Source: an uncultured Clostridium sp. (GTDB lineage Bacteria; Bacillota; Clostridia; TANB77; CAG-508). From it: a stretch of 53,266 nt of DNA. The notes under the pieces are model-generated. The model worked only from the letters and a program-made list of their open reading frames with translations, did not search any database and had not been told where the DNA came from. Location of the stretch: positions 1-53,266 of the forward strand of contig CAMLUO010000005.1 in the NCBI GenBank assembly GCA_946487895.1. The letters run 5' to 3'. Positions 1 through 9,354 of this stretch are shown here, one piece after another. The position numbers were made by a program, and so were the translations under genes. The stretch's first letter is position 1; each line of letters starts with the position of its first letter.

Positions 1-176
1 AAAACTTCTATTTGTCATGCAATTTTTTATCTAACAAAATTATTTTTAAATTTTTCCAAAAAACTATTGACAATTAATAGTTAGTCTTCCACTTACTTTT
101 AATATTTTATAAATAAATTAATAAGATGTTTGCTATTAGTATTTTAGACTATTGTTGAATTATTTATACTATATAT

Positions 177-626
177 CTATTTAAATTCAAAAATTCCTTT
201 TTCTAAATCATCAACTAATTTTTCTTTTATCTCTGGTGGTAATAAAGGAATATTTTTTATCTCTTCTAACTTTATTATTTCTGGCAAATATTTACCACTG
301 TCAACATATTTAGGGTTATTAGAAAATTCAGGTCCTTCCCCTGTTCCAAATTTTCCTGATACATATTCACAAAGGAAAAAATATTCTTTCTGACTAAATT
401 TCTCTGATTCCATTTCATATAATTTTTTTACTACTTTAACCTCTATCCCAAACTCTTCTTTTATTTCTCTTATTGTACCTTCTTCTAAAGTTTCTCCTTC
501 TTCTAATCCTCCTCCAGGAAATGTGTAATATTCTTGAATATCCTTTCTTTTTAGTACTCCTACTCTATGCATTAGTGCAATTCCACCATCCATAAATATA
601 ATTCCTGCTACTCTAGTTCTTTCCAT
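177..626 (-). CDS. Nudix hydrolase
   Basis: Predicted pyrophosphohydrolase of the Nudix superfamily, cytosolic, about 149 residues. A complete Nudix box (G-x5-E-x7-R-E-I-x-E-E-x-G-I) is seen around residues 40-62, preceded by the usual FPGGG strand, so the Mg-binding catalytic helix is intact. I placed the start at the second of two close in-frame ATGs: the ribosome binding site GAGAGGA (636-642 on the complement) touches the upstream ATG (633-635) but is 9 bases from this one. The substrate cannot be told from sequence. It stands alone at the left edge, divergent from mgtA. Nothing recognisable was seen in bases 1-176. Confidence 0.88.
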   Translation of the reverse strand: MERTRVAGIIFMDGGIALMHRVGVLKRKDIQEYYTFPGGGLEEGETLEEGTIREIKEEFGIEVKVVKKLYEMESEKFSQKEYFFLCEYVSGKFGTGEGPEFSNNPKYVDSGKYLPEIIKLEEIKNIPLLPPEIKEKLVDDLEKGIFEFK

Positions 627-717
627 ATATATCATTCCTCTCTTTTATTTTTGCAACAATATTTTAGCATTATTAATTTTTTATTACAACTTTATTTTTA
701 TTTTTTTCATAATTTTG

Positions 718-745
718 TTTTACTTTTCCAAATTAGTGGTATAAT
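718..745 (+). promoter_or_regulatory. Promoter of mgtA
   Basis: Perfect -10 TATAAT at 740-745 with an upstream TGG (extended -10, TGnTATAAT). The -35 is weak (TTTTAC at 718-723, 16 bases away). The resulting leader is only about 25 bases, too short for an Mg-sensing M-box riboswitch, so that usual control of mgtA is absent here. Confidence 0.55.
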
Positions 746-781
746 CATAAAAGAAAAAATTCAAAAGAGGAGATGATAATT

Positions 782-3388
782 TTGGCAACACCAAAAGAAG
801 AAGTAAATATAAGCAAAATGTATGGTGAACAATGCACTTTGCCAAAAGATGAATTTATTAAAAAATACCATGTAAATGAAAAAGGACTTTCATCTAAAAA
901 AGCAAATGAACTAATCCATAATTTAGGTTTGAATGAGATTAAACAAGCAAAACCTAAAAGATGGTATCACTATTTCTTAGAAAGTCTCTTTTCACCATTT
1001 AACTGCATACTACTTGGAATAGTTTGCATTCTAATTTATACTGACATTTATCTTCCAGAAACTCCAAGTTATGCAAATATTATTGTTATAGCGATTTTAG
1101 TTACAGCAAGCACATTATTAGATTTCGTCGAAGAATATCGTTCTAATAAAGCTGCTGAAGAATTAAAGCAAATGGTTGCAACAAATACCACCGTAATCCG
1201 AGATGGAAAAGAAATTCAAGTTCCAATAAATCATGTAACTTTAGGAGATATTGTTGTACTTTCTGCTGGTAGCATGATTCCTGCTGATTTAAGAATCATT
1301 GAAGCAAAGGATTTATATGTTGGTCAATCTTCGCTAACCGGTGAATCTGATAGTGTAGAAAAATATGTAAATTCAAAAATATCTTTAAATACCATTGACA
1401 ATATTTCAGATTTAGATACTATTTGCTTTATGGGAACAAATGTAATTTCAGGTAGTGCTAAAGGTGTAGTAATTAAAACTGCTGATTCCACATATTTTGG
1501 AAAAATATCTCATACCTTAACAACTGGTAAGCCTAAAACAGCATTCCAAAAAAGCATTGAAAATATTAGCAGATTATTGATTCATTTTATGCTAATACTT
1601 ATTCCTGTTATTTTCCTTTTAAATGCTTGGAAACATGATATAGTAACTGCATTTACATTTGCAGTTGCAATAGCCATAGCTATCACACCTTTACTTTTAC
1701 CAGTTATTTTATCTTCAAGCCTTTCAAAAGGCGCTGTTAGAATGTCTAAAAAGAAAACTATTGTAAAAAAATTGGATTCAATTCAAAACTTTGGTGCAAT
1801 GAATATTTTATGTACTGACAAAACAGGTACTTTAACAGAAGATAAAATTGTTTTAGAAAAATATCTTGACATCAATGGTGATGAAGATATTAGAACATTA
1901 AAACATGCTTTTCTAAATTCATATTTCCAAACTGGTTTAAAAGGTAATATAGATGAAGCTGTTATAAAAAGAGCTTTAGAAAATGGATTAGAAAATTTTA
2001 AAACAGAATATAAAAAAGTTGATGAAATACCTTTTGACTTCTCTCGTAGACGTTTATCTGTTATCGTAAGTGATGGAAATAAAAAACAAATGATTACAAA
2101 AGGTGCTGTTGAAGAAATTTTAAATATTTGCACTAAGGTAGATTACAAAGGTGAAGCTTCTCCAATTACTAGAGAAATCAAAGAAAATATCAAAAAAATT
2201 AGTAAAAACTTAAATGAGCAAGGTTTAAGGGTTGTTGCAGTATGCCAAAAAAATGATATTGAAGGCATTGAACATTTTGATGTAAAAGATGAAAAAAATA
2301 TGGTTCTTATTGGATTTATAGGTTTCTTAGACCCTCCAAAAGAATCTGCAAAAGAATCTATTGAAAAACTTAATAAAGCTGGTATTCGTGTTATAGTTCT
2401 AACTGGTGATAATGCTGAAGTAACTAGATGTGTTTGTGACAAAGTTGGAATTAATTCAAAAAACATCGTATTAGGTAGCAAATTAGACAAATTATCTGAT
2501 ACTGCTGTTTTGAGATTATTAAAGAGAACTAATATATTTGCTAAATTATCTCCAATACAAAAAGCTAGAATTGTTAGATTGTTAAAAGAAGCTGGAAATA
2601 TAGTTGGTTATATGGGTGATGGTATAAATGATAGCCCTTCCCTAACTAATTCTGATGTTGGAGTTTCAGTAGATACAGCAGTTGATATTGCAAAAGAATC
2701 AGCAGACATCATATTACTTGAAAAAGATTTAAATGTTTTATTAGATGGTGTTACTGAAGGTAGACGTACTTTCGTAAATCTAATGAAATATATAAAACTT
2801 GCGACCAGTTTTAACTTCGGAGAAGTTGTTTCAGTTATAATTGCAAGTGTATTATTACCATTTTTACCTGAAACACCTATTCAATTACTAGTTGAAGGAT
2901 TACTATATGATTTTGGTCAAATGACCTTACCTTTTGACCATGTTGATAAAGAATCTCTTCAACATCCTAAAAAGTTAGATATAAAGAGTTTAAAACATTT
3001 TATGCTATTTATGGGACCAGTAAGTTCAGTATTTGATATGATAGTGTTTGCTTCTCTTTGGTTCTTCTTCCAAGTTAGAGATGCAGCAACTTTCCAAACA
3101 ATATGGTTTAGCTATAGTATAGTTTCAAACTTAGTTGGAATGCATATTATAAGAACATCAAAAATACCATTTATACAAAGTAATGCACATAGGGCAGTAT
3201 ATATATCATCAATTTCACTAATTATAATTGGACTAGTTGTTCCATTTACTGCTCTTGGTAGTATGATTGGACTTGTTCCAATAGCTGGACAGTATATCTT
3301 CATGATATTTGCAGTTACAATTCTTTATTGCTTTGTTGCACTATTTGCCAAGAAAATTTACATTAAAAAATATGGTGAATGGATTTAG
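782..3388 (+). CDS. mgtA: Magnesium-translocating P-type ATPase
   Basis: P3-type ATPase importing Mg2+ at the expense of ATP in the cytoplasmic membrane; about 868 residues, normal for MgtA/MgtB. Visible in order: N-terminal cation-ATPase domain, actuator domain with TGES at about 186-189, the membrane proline-rich LLLPVIL segment, phosphorylation motif DKTGTLT (Asp about 346) within the MgtA-typical context QNFGAMNILCTDKTGTLT, hinge motif GDGIND at about 612-617, and C-terminal transmembrane helices. Start: the RBS GAGGAG (767-772) abuts the ATG at 773, but lies 9 bases before an in-frame TTG at 782, which I prefer. A repeat element follows the stop codon almost directly. Confidence 0.93.
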   Translation: MATPKEEVNISKMYGEQCTLPKDEFIKKYHVNEKGLSSKKANELIHNLGLNEIKQAKPKRWYHYFLESLFSPFNCILLGIVCILIYTDIYLPETPSYANIIVIAILVTASTLLDFVEEYRSNKAAEELKQMVATNTTVIRDGKEIQVPINHVTLGDIVVLSAGSMIPADLRIIEAKDLYVGQSSLTGESDSVEKYVNSKISLNTIDNISDLDTICFMGTNVISGSAKGVVIKTADSTYFGKISHTLTTGKPKTAFQKSIENISRLLIHFMLILIPVIFLLNAWKHDIVTAFTFAVAIAIAITPLLLPVILSSSLSKGAVRMSKKKTIVKKLDSIQNFGAMNILCTDKTGTLTEDKIVLEKYLDINGDEDIRTLKHAFLNSYFQTGLKGNIDEAVIKRALENGLENFKTEYKKVDEIPFDFSRRRLSVIVSDGNKKQMITKGAVEEILNICTKVDYKGEASPITREIKENIKKISKNLNEQGLRVVAVCQKNDIEGIEHFDVKDEKNMVLIGFIGFLDPPKESAKESIEKLNKAGIRVIVLTGDNAEVTRCVCDKVGINSKNIVLGSKLDKLSDTAVLRLLKRTNIFAKLSPIQKARIVRLLKEAGNIVGYMGDGINDSPSLTNSDVGVSVDTAVDIAKESADIILLEKDLNVLLDGVTEGRRTFVNLMKYIKLATSFNFGEVVSVIIASVLLPFLPETPIQLLVEGLLYDFGQMTLPFDHVDKESLQHPKKLDIKSLKHFMLFMGPVSSVFDMIVFASLWFFFQVRDAATFQTIWFSYSIVSNLVGMHIIRTSKIPFIQSNAHRAVYISSISLIIIGLVVPFTALGSMIGLVPIAGQYIFMIFAVTILYCFVALFAKKIYIKKYGEWI

Positions 3389-3390
3389 GA

Positions 3391-3446
3391 ATTTGGGGAC
3401 GGTCCTTAAAATCCCTGTTTTTAGGGATTAAGGGACGGACCTTTAT
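3391..3446 (+). repeat. GGGACG-type dispersed element, copy 1 (also hairpin after mgtA)
   Basis: Begins 3 bases after the mgtA stop. Contains GGGGACGGTCC (3395-3405) and, inverted, GGGACGGACC (3432-3441), enclosing a perfect 7-bp hairpin AATCCCT/AGGGATT (3410-3416/3423-3429), then a T-rich tract. It probably also terminates mgtA. Same GGGACG core as at 5020, 9303, 14838, 21985, 25580 and 49478. Confidence 0.6.
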
Positions 3447-3471
3447 TTTTTATTTAATAATATACCTTTCC

Positions 3472-3500
3472 TTGCTTTCTTGATAAAATAGTAGTATAAT
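3472..3500 (+). promoter_or_regulatory. Promoter of the 115-residue protein gene
   Basis: TTGCTT at 3472-3477, 17-base spacer, TATAAT at 3495-3500; about 50 bases upstream of the start codon at 3553. Confidence 0.6.
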
Positions 3501-3552
3501 ATTTTTATGTTAATTGTACCTAGTAAATCTTTTTTCACCATAGGAGGTTTCT

Positions 3553-3900
3553 ATGTTTAAAATTAAAAGATTTCGGAAACTTGTTATGAAATATACAAAC
3601 ATTTACTCAGATAAGCCTGAACTTATAAAACAAGATGTTGATTATTATATTTCTGATTTACAAAATTTGATCAGAAATGTTAATTTTCAATTAGAAGATG
3701 CCTACTCTATTTTAGAAAAAATTTGCAATATACAAGATTGTTTATCCCAAAAAAATTCGAATATTTTTTGGAAATTCATTCATAAAATCGCAGATTACTT
3801 GTATGATAAAATATTGTATTCTATTGAAGAATTAGATTCATATAGAGTAGCTTTTGTAAATTTTAAATTTAGGGCTGAACAAGTAAAAATTTTTTCATAA
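3553..3900 (+). CDS. Hypothetical protein, 115 residues
   Basis: Not recognised. Mostly helical by composition, rich in Leu/Ile/Asn/Asp, no signal peptide or membrane segment; a possible coiled coil around residues 35-60. Has its own promoter, an excellent AGGAGG (3542-3547) 5 bases before the ATG, and a terminator directly after the stop. Odd: codon 8 is CGG (3574-3576), one of only two in-frame CGG codons seen that are not at a frame break. If the C were skipped there, translation would stop at a TGA overlapping the ATG of codon 12 (ATGA), which could re-initiate. That ATG is an alternative start. Confidence 0.65.
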   Translation: MFKIKRFRKLVMKYTNIYSDKPELIKQDVDYYISDLQNLIRNVNFQLEDAYSILEKICNIQDCLSQKNSNIFWKFIHKIADYLYDKILYSIEELDSYRVAFVNFKFRAEQVKIFS

Positions 3901-3906
3901 CAAAAT

Positions 3907-3936
3907 TAAAAAATCCCCTGTAGAAGGGGGTTTTTT
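3907..3936. terminator. Bidirectional Rho-independent terminator
   Basis: Stem AAAAATCCCC/GGGGGTTTTT (one T-G wobble), loop TGTAGAA, T-run on both strands. Lies between the convergent 115-residue gene and dnaE and serves both. Confidence 0.85.
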
Positions 3937-3937
3937 A

Positions 3938-5038
3938 TTATCTTATAATCACATTTTGTTTTCCAATTATATCAGCAAATAACTCAGTAATCAGGTCTGT
4001 CAAATAAATTTGACCACAACTTCTCTCATCATCATTAATCTTAACAAAAACATTAATATTATTTTTATCGCCATTAAAATACTTAATAGCACCTCTTAAC
4101 TTATCCTTTTCACTTTCATCAGAATCTGTAATATTTAAAATTAACACGCTCTGTTTTTGTTCTCCAAAATCCTTTATATCATTTGCAATAATTGTAGTCG
4201 TATCATCTTCTCTAATACTTAATCTACCATCAACCATTACAATATTTTCTTCTACAAGACTATTTCCAGATTTCAAATACGCATTTTCAAAACAAATTAT
4301 TTCGGCAGTTCCATATAAATCTTCTATTGTTACAAATGCCATAATCTTATTGTTTTTTGTATATTTCTTTTTGATTGAAGTTATTATTCCTGCATATTTT
4401 ACATTTTGTCCATCATGATATTTAGATTTGCTACTAGCATTTTGGTTTAATAATTCCATTCCAGAGTCTGCCATATTGCTTGACATCTGTTCATCAAGAT
4501 TTCTTAATTCTATTGTATTAATATTAGTTCGCCTTTCTATTTCACTTCTTAATTTTTCTAATGGATGTCCTGAAATATAGATTCCTAACATTTCCTTTTC
4601 AAGTGATAATAAATCTTTTTTTGGTAATTCTTCATGTTCTTCAAATTTGTATTTCATTTCATTCATTTCTTCTTTTTCTTCTTCTGTTCCTAAGTCAAAC
4701 ATTGAAACTTGACCAGACATTCCTTTTTTCTTACCACTTTGAATAGCATCCATTATTCCTTCAAATGAAGCAAGTAATGTACTTCTTGTTTGTTCAAATT
4801 CGTCAAAAGCTCCTGCTTTTATTAAACTTTCTATACATTTTTTGTTTACTGCCTCATCAGCTATTCTTTCACAAAAATCTATAAAGTTTTCGTACTCTCC
4901 ATGTTTTTCTCTTTCTTCTACAATACTATCTACTGGTGCTTTTCCAACATTTTTAATGCTTCCTAATCCAAAACGAATTGCAAAATTTTGAACCCTACTC
5001 TCATCATTTAAATCACTTTGACCTGTCCCTTTTGCACC
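3938..5038 (-). CDS. dnaE: DNA polymerase III alpha subunit DnaE, third (C-terminal) segment
   Basis: C-terminal 366 residues of DnaE in a different frame from the preceding segment. Seen: the conserved run after the finger domain (IRFGLGSIKNVG), the helix-hairpin-helix region, and an OB-fold (VKYAGIITSIKKKYTKNNK, residues about 225-300 of this segment). The segment joins the middle one if the C of an in-frame CGG (5037-5039) is skipped. With all three segments the protein is about 1198 residues, a full DnaE. In Firmicutes DnaE normally extends primers alongside PolC and is essential in Bacillus subtilis, so a dead gene would be surprising. Confidence 0.9.
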   Translation of the reverse strand, partial: GAKGTGQSDLNDESRVQNFAIRFGLGSIKNVGKAPVDSIVEEREKHGEYENFIDFCERIADEAVNKKCIESLIKAGAFDEFEQTRSTLLASFEGIMDAIQSGKKKGMSGQVSMFDLGTEEEKEEMNEMKYKFEEHEELPKKDLLSLEKEMLGIYISGHPLEKLRSEIERRTNINTIELRNLDEQMSSNMADSGMELLNQNASSKSKYHDGQNVKYAGIITSIKKKYTKNNKIMAFVTIEDLYGTAEIICFENAYLKSGNSLVEENIVMVDGRLSIREDDTTTIIANDIKDFGEQKQSVLILNITDSDESEKDKLRGAIKYFNGDKNNINVFVKINDDERSCGQIYLTDLITELFADIIGKQNVIIR

Positions 5039-5075
5039 GTTCTGTGCATTTTGGGGCCGTCCCCATTGCACTTTC
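5020..5075 (-). repeat. GGGACG-type dispersed element, copy 2, inserted inside dnaE
   Basis: On the complement: GTGCAATGGGGACGGCCCC, then AAAATGCAC, then AAAAGGGACAGGTC. The first part nearly matches copy 7 at the end of comEC; the 15-base GACCTGTCCCTTTTG is shared exactly with copy 3. It separates FTVES from DLNDES in DnaE, adding about 18 residues not expected in the family between the catalytic core and the C-terminal part. Confidence 0.7.
5037..5039 (-). other. In-frame CGG at frame break (dnaE, second site)
   Basis: Codon context GAA CGG TGC. Skipping the C gives GAA GGT GCA and opens the frame into the C-terminal part of DnaE. The break lies in the inserted repeat, so the insertion itself could instead have shifted the frame; this is the weakest of the five cases. 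Confidence 0.6.
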
Positions 5076-6464
5076 CACTGTGAATTTGGTATTACTTTTG
5101 TTTATCTCTGGTTTTAGTATTTGTATTCCTAGTGATTTGCATTCATCTATGTATTGTGGTATTTTGTCTAGGTTTCCTAAAAAGCTGTTTAGTGTTGCTG
5201 CCATGAATTCTGCAGGATAATATGCTTTTAAGTATGCTGTTCTGTATGCTACTACTGCATAACATGCTGCATGTGATTTATTGAATGCGTATTTTGCAAA
5301 TTCAGCCATTTCATCAAATATCTTATTTGCTGACTCACTATCAATTCCATTTCTTACACAGCCTGGTACTATTACATTTCCATTTTCATCTACTTGACCA
5401 TTAATAAAGACCTCTCTTTCTTTTGCCATTACATCAAGTTTTTTCTTTCCCATTGCTCTTCTTACTAAGTCTGCTCTTCCCAAAGAGTAACCTGCTAAGT
5501 CACGTACTATTTGCATTACTTGTTCTTGATATACCATACATCCATATGTGACATTTAATATCGGCTCTAGACTTGGATGTGTATATTCATTATGTCCTGG
5601 ATGTTGTTTTCCTCTAATATATCTTGGTATTTGGTCCATAGGTCCTGGTCTGTATAGCGAAACTCCTGCTATTAAATCTTCTAAGCAGTCTGGCTTTAAT
5701 TCTTTCATGAAGTTTGTCATTCCTTGTGATTCGAATTGGAATATACCACATGATTTTCCTTCTTGCCATAATTTATATACTTTTGGGTCTGCCATTTCTT
5801 TATCAAATTCTACATCTATTCCCCTATTTTCTTTTACTAAGTCGATGGTATCTTGTATAACTGTTAAGGTTCTTAGTCCTAAGAAGTCCATTTTCAAAAG
5901 TCCTAGTTCTTCTAAGGTTGTCATTATATATTGTGTTGAAATTTGACCATCACGGACATATAAAGGTACATATGTATCAACAGGCTCTTTTGTTATAACT
6001 ATTCCACATGCATGAGTTGATGCCTGTCTTGGCATACCTTCTAATCCCATTGCTATGTCTAATACTTTTTTTACAGTTTCATCTGTTTCATATAAATCTG
6101 CTAATTCTCTATTTTGTTCTAATGCCTTCTTTATTGTAATATGTAATTCATTTGGTATCATTTTAGCTAATCTATCTGCTTCAGCATATGGTACATCTAA
6201 AACTCTTGAAACGTCTCTTATTACCATTCTTGCAGACATTGTTCCAAATGTTATAATCTGTGATACATGGTCATGTCCATATTTATTTGCAACATAATCT
6301 ATAACATCTTGTCTATGTTCATAACAAAAGTCAACGTCAAAATCTGGCATACTAATTCTTTCTGGATTTAAAAATCTCTCAAAAAGTAATCCATATTTCA
6401 TTGGGTCAATATCAGTAATTTCTATTGCATATGCAATAATTGAACCTGCTCCAGACCCACGACC
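5040..6464 (-). CDS. dnaE: DNA polymerase III alpha subunit DnaE, second (catalytic) segment
   Basis: 475 codons carrying the palm and finger domains. The catalytic acidic pair is in PDFDVDFC (about residue 40 of this segment) and the third Asp in LLKMDFLGLRTLT; the finger region with GKKKLDVMAKE and FNKSHAACYAVVAYRTAYLK is intact. The first residues complete the universally conserved GPGRGSGAGS motif, whose first GP is encoded in the preceding frame. No stop occurs before the insertion element near its 3' end. Codon use looks like that of a functional gene. Confidence 0.93.
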
Positions 6465-6465
6465 G
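6463..6465 (-). other. In-frame CGG at frame break (dnaE, first site)
   Basis: Codon context GGA CCA CGG TCG. Skipping the C gives GGA CCA GGT CGT GGG TCT, that is GPGRGS, the conserved polymerase motif. The shift point is therefore fixed to this codon. Confidence 0.85.
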
Positions 6466-7536
6466 TGGTCCTACTGGAATATTATGAGTTTTTGCATAAT
6501 GGATGAAATCCCACACAATTAAGAAATAGTCTACATATCCCATCTTTTTTATAACACCTATTTCATAATCTGCTCTATCTAAAATTTCTTTACTTGGATT
6601 TTCTCCATATCTTTTCTTTATACCATCATCACACAACTTTTTGAAATAATCAAAATGAGTTGGGAATTCTCCCGGTACATCATAATTTGGTAAGATTGTA
6701 TGTCCAAATTCAAATTCCACATTACATTGTTCTGCAATTTTTACTGTATTTTCTATAGCGTCTGGAAATGCTTTAAAATACTCAATCATTTCTTCAGGAG
6801 ATTTTACATATAATTCATCTGTATCAAATCTCATTCTATCTATATCACTCATTCTTTTACCTGTTTGTATACAAAGTAAAACTTCATGATTATATGCATC
6901 TTCTCTTTTTAAATAATGTGCATCATTTGTTGCAACTAATGGTATATCTAATTTTCTTGCAAGTTGTACTAATTTTTGGTTTGCTAATACTTGTTCCTTT
7001 ATTCCGTTGTTTTGGATTTCTATATAATAATCATCTCCAAAAACTCTTTTATGCCATAAAGCTACTTCTTCTGCTTTTTCTTGTTCACCATTTAACAATG
7101 CTTGGTTTACAGCTCCTGCTAAACATGCACTTAAACAAATTAATCCTTCATGATATTTTTCTAATATTTCTAAATCTATACGTGGTTTATAGTAATATCC
7201 ATCTACAAATCCTAAAGATACTAATTTGCTCAAATTTTTATATCCTTGATTATTTTTAGCAAGTAATATTAAATGGTTATATTTATTGTCAATATTAGGT
7301 TCTTTATCAAATCTTGAACGAGGTGCAACATAAACTTCACAACCTATAATTGGCTTTACACCTTCTTTTTTACAAGCTTTATAAAAATCAATTGCTCCAT
7401 ACATAACTCCATGGTCTGTTAAAGCAATTGCATCCATTCCTAATTCTTTTGCTCTTACTGGCAAATCTTTTATTCTATTTGCTCCATCTAATAAACTAAA
7501 TTCACTATGTATATGTAAATGCACAAAATTTGACAT
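6466..7536 (-). CDS. dnaE: DNA polymerase III alpha subunit DnaE, first (N-terminal) segment
   Basis: 357 codons. Contains the PHP domain (HIHSEFSLLDG near residue 7, ALTDHG near 38, IIGCEVYV near 65) and the start of the polymerase core (MGYVDYFLIVWDFI, then the broken GPGRGSG motif). Start ATG is 9 bases after AAGGAG. It lies about 20 bases downstream of ldh on the same strand, so the two are probably co-transcribed. Without the frame change the product would stop after about 374 residues, with no catalytic aspartates. Confidence 0.93.
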
Positions 7537-7556
7537 TTTATTTCTCCTTATTTATT

Positions 7557-8510
7557 TTATCCTATTATTTTATCAATTGATTTTTCTCTCATTTCTTTAA
7601 TTAATTTACAACTATTATCTAATTTTTCTTGTTCATATTCATTCAAATTTAATTCAAGTAATTCTCTAACTCCATTACTATTAATTATTGCTGGGACACC
7701 AATATATATATCATCTTGTCCATATTGGCCATCTTTTAAATAAGTTGAAACTGTTAGTATAGAATTTTCATTATCTAAAATTGCTCTAACTATTCTATTT
7801 AATGCCATACCTATTCCATAATATGTTGCTTTCTTTTTTTCTATAATTTCATATGCTGCATCTACAACACCTTTATGAATTTTCTTTAAATCTTCCATTG
7901 GATGTTTATTATCTTTCATTATATCTTTTACTTTTTTACATCCTACATATGCATGGTCCCATGGTACAAAAGATGAATCACCATGTTCTCCCATAATATA
8001 TGCATGAATATTTTTACTTGAAACTTTTAAATAATCTGCCATTAAATAACGAAGTCTTGCTGTATCTAACACTGTTCCTGAACCTATAACTTTATTTGTA
8101 GGTAGTCCTGAAACTTTTGCAACTACATATGTCATTAAATCTACTGGATTACTTGCTACTACTATAACTCCATTAAATCCACTTTGCATTATACTTTCAG
8201 TAATTTGTTTCATTATTTTAGCATTTGTTTCTGCTAATTCTAACCTTGTTTGTCCTGGTTTTTGTGCTATTCCTGCTGTTATTACAACAACTTGAGCATC
8301 TTTACATTCATCATAATCTCCTGCTTTAATTATCATTTTTTGTGGTGCATATGGAAGTCCATGTGATAAATCCATTTGCTCCCCTATTGTTTTATCTTTA
8401 TCTATATCTATTAATACAAGTTCGTTTATTCCTCCTCTATTTAACATTGAGTATGCCATACTCATCCCAACAAAACCTGTTCCTACTAATACTATTTTTC
8501 CTTTTTTCAT
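7557..8510 (-). CDS. ldh: L-lactate dehydrogenase
   Basis: NADH-dependent reduction of pyruvate to L-lactate in fermentative metabolism; 317 residues, normal length. Seen: Rossmann GxGxxG (GTGFVG, residues 8-13), the Asp binding NADH ribose (VLIDID), SNPVD substrate/cofactor loop, TARLRYL, and the catalytic His in GEHGDSS. I chose the ATG at 8508-8510 (8 bases after GGAAAG) over an in-frame GTG three codons upstream. Upstream partner of dnaE in the same transcript. Confidence 0.95.
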   Translation of the reverse strand: MKKGKIVLVGTGFVGMSMAYSMLNRGGINELVLIDIDKDKTIGEQMDLSHGLPYAPQKMIIKAGDYDECKDAQVVVITAGIAQKPGQTRLELAETNAKIMKQITESIMQSGFNGVIVVASNPVDLMTYVVAKVSGLPTNKVIGSGTVLDTARLRYLMADYLKVSSKNIHAYIMGEHGDSSFVPWDHAYVGCKKVKDIMKDNKHPMEDLKKIHKGVVDAAYEIIEKKKATYYGIGMALNRIVRAILDNENSILTVSTYLKDGQYGQDDIYIGVPAIINSNGVRELLELNLNEYEQEKLDNSCKLIKEMREKSIDKIIG

Positions 8511-8535
8511 ATAAATCACTTTCCTTTCCTTTGCA

Positions 8536-8541
8536 ATTATA
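8536..8541 (-). promoter_or_regulatory. -10 box of ldh promoter
   Basis: TATAAT on the complement, 26 bases before the ldh start; the -35 (TTTAAA, 17 bases upstream) is weak. Confidence 0.5.
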
Positions 8542-8600
8542 CTACTATATTATTTGATTTTAAAGTATTTTTTATAATTTTTATGTATAAATTTTCATTT

Positions 8601-8629
8601 TTGACTTTTCATATAATCTGTGATACAAT
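8601..8629 (+). promoter_or_regulatory. Promoter of the DUF4364 gene
   Basis: TTGACT (8601-8606), 17-base spacer, TACAAT (8624-8629), about 30 bases from the start codon. Divergent from the ldh promoter. Confidence 0.75.
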
Positions 8630-8660
8630 TACAAAAAATTCAAAGTAAGGAGTGCTATAT

Positions 8661-9206
8661 ATGAGTTTAAATTCAGATAATGCTACTACTACTTTGGCTG
8701 AAAATAAGGTTCTCATCTTATACATATTAAATCTAATTAATACTGATTTTAAACAAGATGATCTATTTAAAATAATTACATCAATTAATGATATAAACTA
8801 CTTTTATTTCAAACAAGTATTAACAGATTTAATAGATTCCAAATTAGTAGGTACTTATACTAAAGAAGAAGAACCAGTTATTAAAATTACATCAGAAGGA
8901 AAAAATGCTTATGAACTAACAAAAGACGTATTACCAGGAATAATGAAATTGAAAGCTGACCACATTTTCGAAAAAGAATTTTCTAATATAGAAGAAGAAT
9001 CTTCTATAATCGCAGAATTTACACCTAGAAACGAAAATGATTATATGATAAAATGTAAAATTGTTGAAAATAATGAAACAATATTTGAAGTAAAAACTAT
9101 TGCAGGTTCTCGTGATAGAGCTAAAAGAATTGTTGATAACTGGAACAAAAATGCTACAACAATTTATCCTAAAATTTTAAATATGCTACTTGAAGAAAAT
9201 CAATAA
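8661..9206 (+). CDS. DUF4364 family winged-helix protein
   Basis: 181 residues, resembling the DUF4364 family found widely in Clostridia. The N-terminal half reads as a winged-helix DNA-binding domain (helices around residues 10-80, including FKQVLTDLIDSKLVG, then ITSEGKNAYEL as the wing region); the C-terminal half is a mixed alpha/beta domain of unknown role. Likely a transcriptional regulator; targets unknown. ATG at 8661 is 8 bases after AAGGAG; a GTG at 8652 overlaps the RBS and is unlikely. Own promoter and own terminator. Confidence 0.75.
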   Translation: MSLNSDNATTTLAENKVLILYILNLINTDFKQDDLFKIITSINDINYFYFKQVLTDLIDSKLVGTYTKEEEPVIKITSEGKNAYELTKDVLPGIMKLKADHIFEKEFSNIEEESSIIAEFTPRNENDYMIKCKIVENNETIFEVKTIAGSRDRAKRIVDNWNKNATTIYPKILNMLLEENQ

Positions 9207-9210
9207 ACAC

Positions 9211-9256
9211 AAAAACAACAATTTTGTTTACTCTACTAAACAAAATTGTCGTTTTT
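9211..9256 (+). terminator. Rho-independent terminator of the DUF4364 gene
   Basis: Roughly 20-base stem AAAAACAACAATTTTGTTTA (9211-9230) with its near-perfect complement (9237-9256), loop CTCTAC, T-rich tail. Confidence 0.85.
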
Positions 9257-9302
9257 TGTTTTTTTGTTTACTGCAAATATAGATATAATCTGTAACATTT
9301 CT

Positions 9303-9354
9303 CAGACCTGTCCCTTTTGGTGTCAAAATGAAACGATTTGGCACGTCCCTAACG
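9303..9354 (-). repeat. GGGACG-type dispersed element, copy 3
   Basis: On the complement it starts TAGGGACGTGCC and ends AAAAGGGACAGGTC. The TAG is the stop codon of the overlapping Zn peptidase gene. GACCTGTCCCTTTTG (plus strand) is identical to the copy inside dnaE. Confidence 0.65.

Noticed and set aside
660..782. M-box magnesium riboswitch before mgtA
   Set aside because: The leader from the predicted promoter is only about 25 bases and has no conserved M-box structure.
6411..6480. Frame breaks due to a Dcm-type CCWGG methylation artefact
   Set aside because: Only the dnaE site 1 would restore a CCTGG; the other four contexts share no motif beyond the GG after the extra C. A general artefact remains possible and is stated in the finding.
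3938..7536. dnaE as an ordinary decaying pseudogene
   Set aside because: Apart from two single-base breaks and one small insertion, catalytic motifs and codon use are intact over about 1200 codons; decay would show more random damage.
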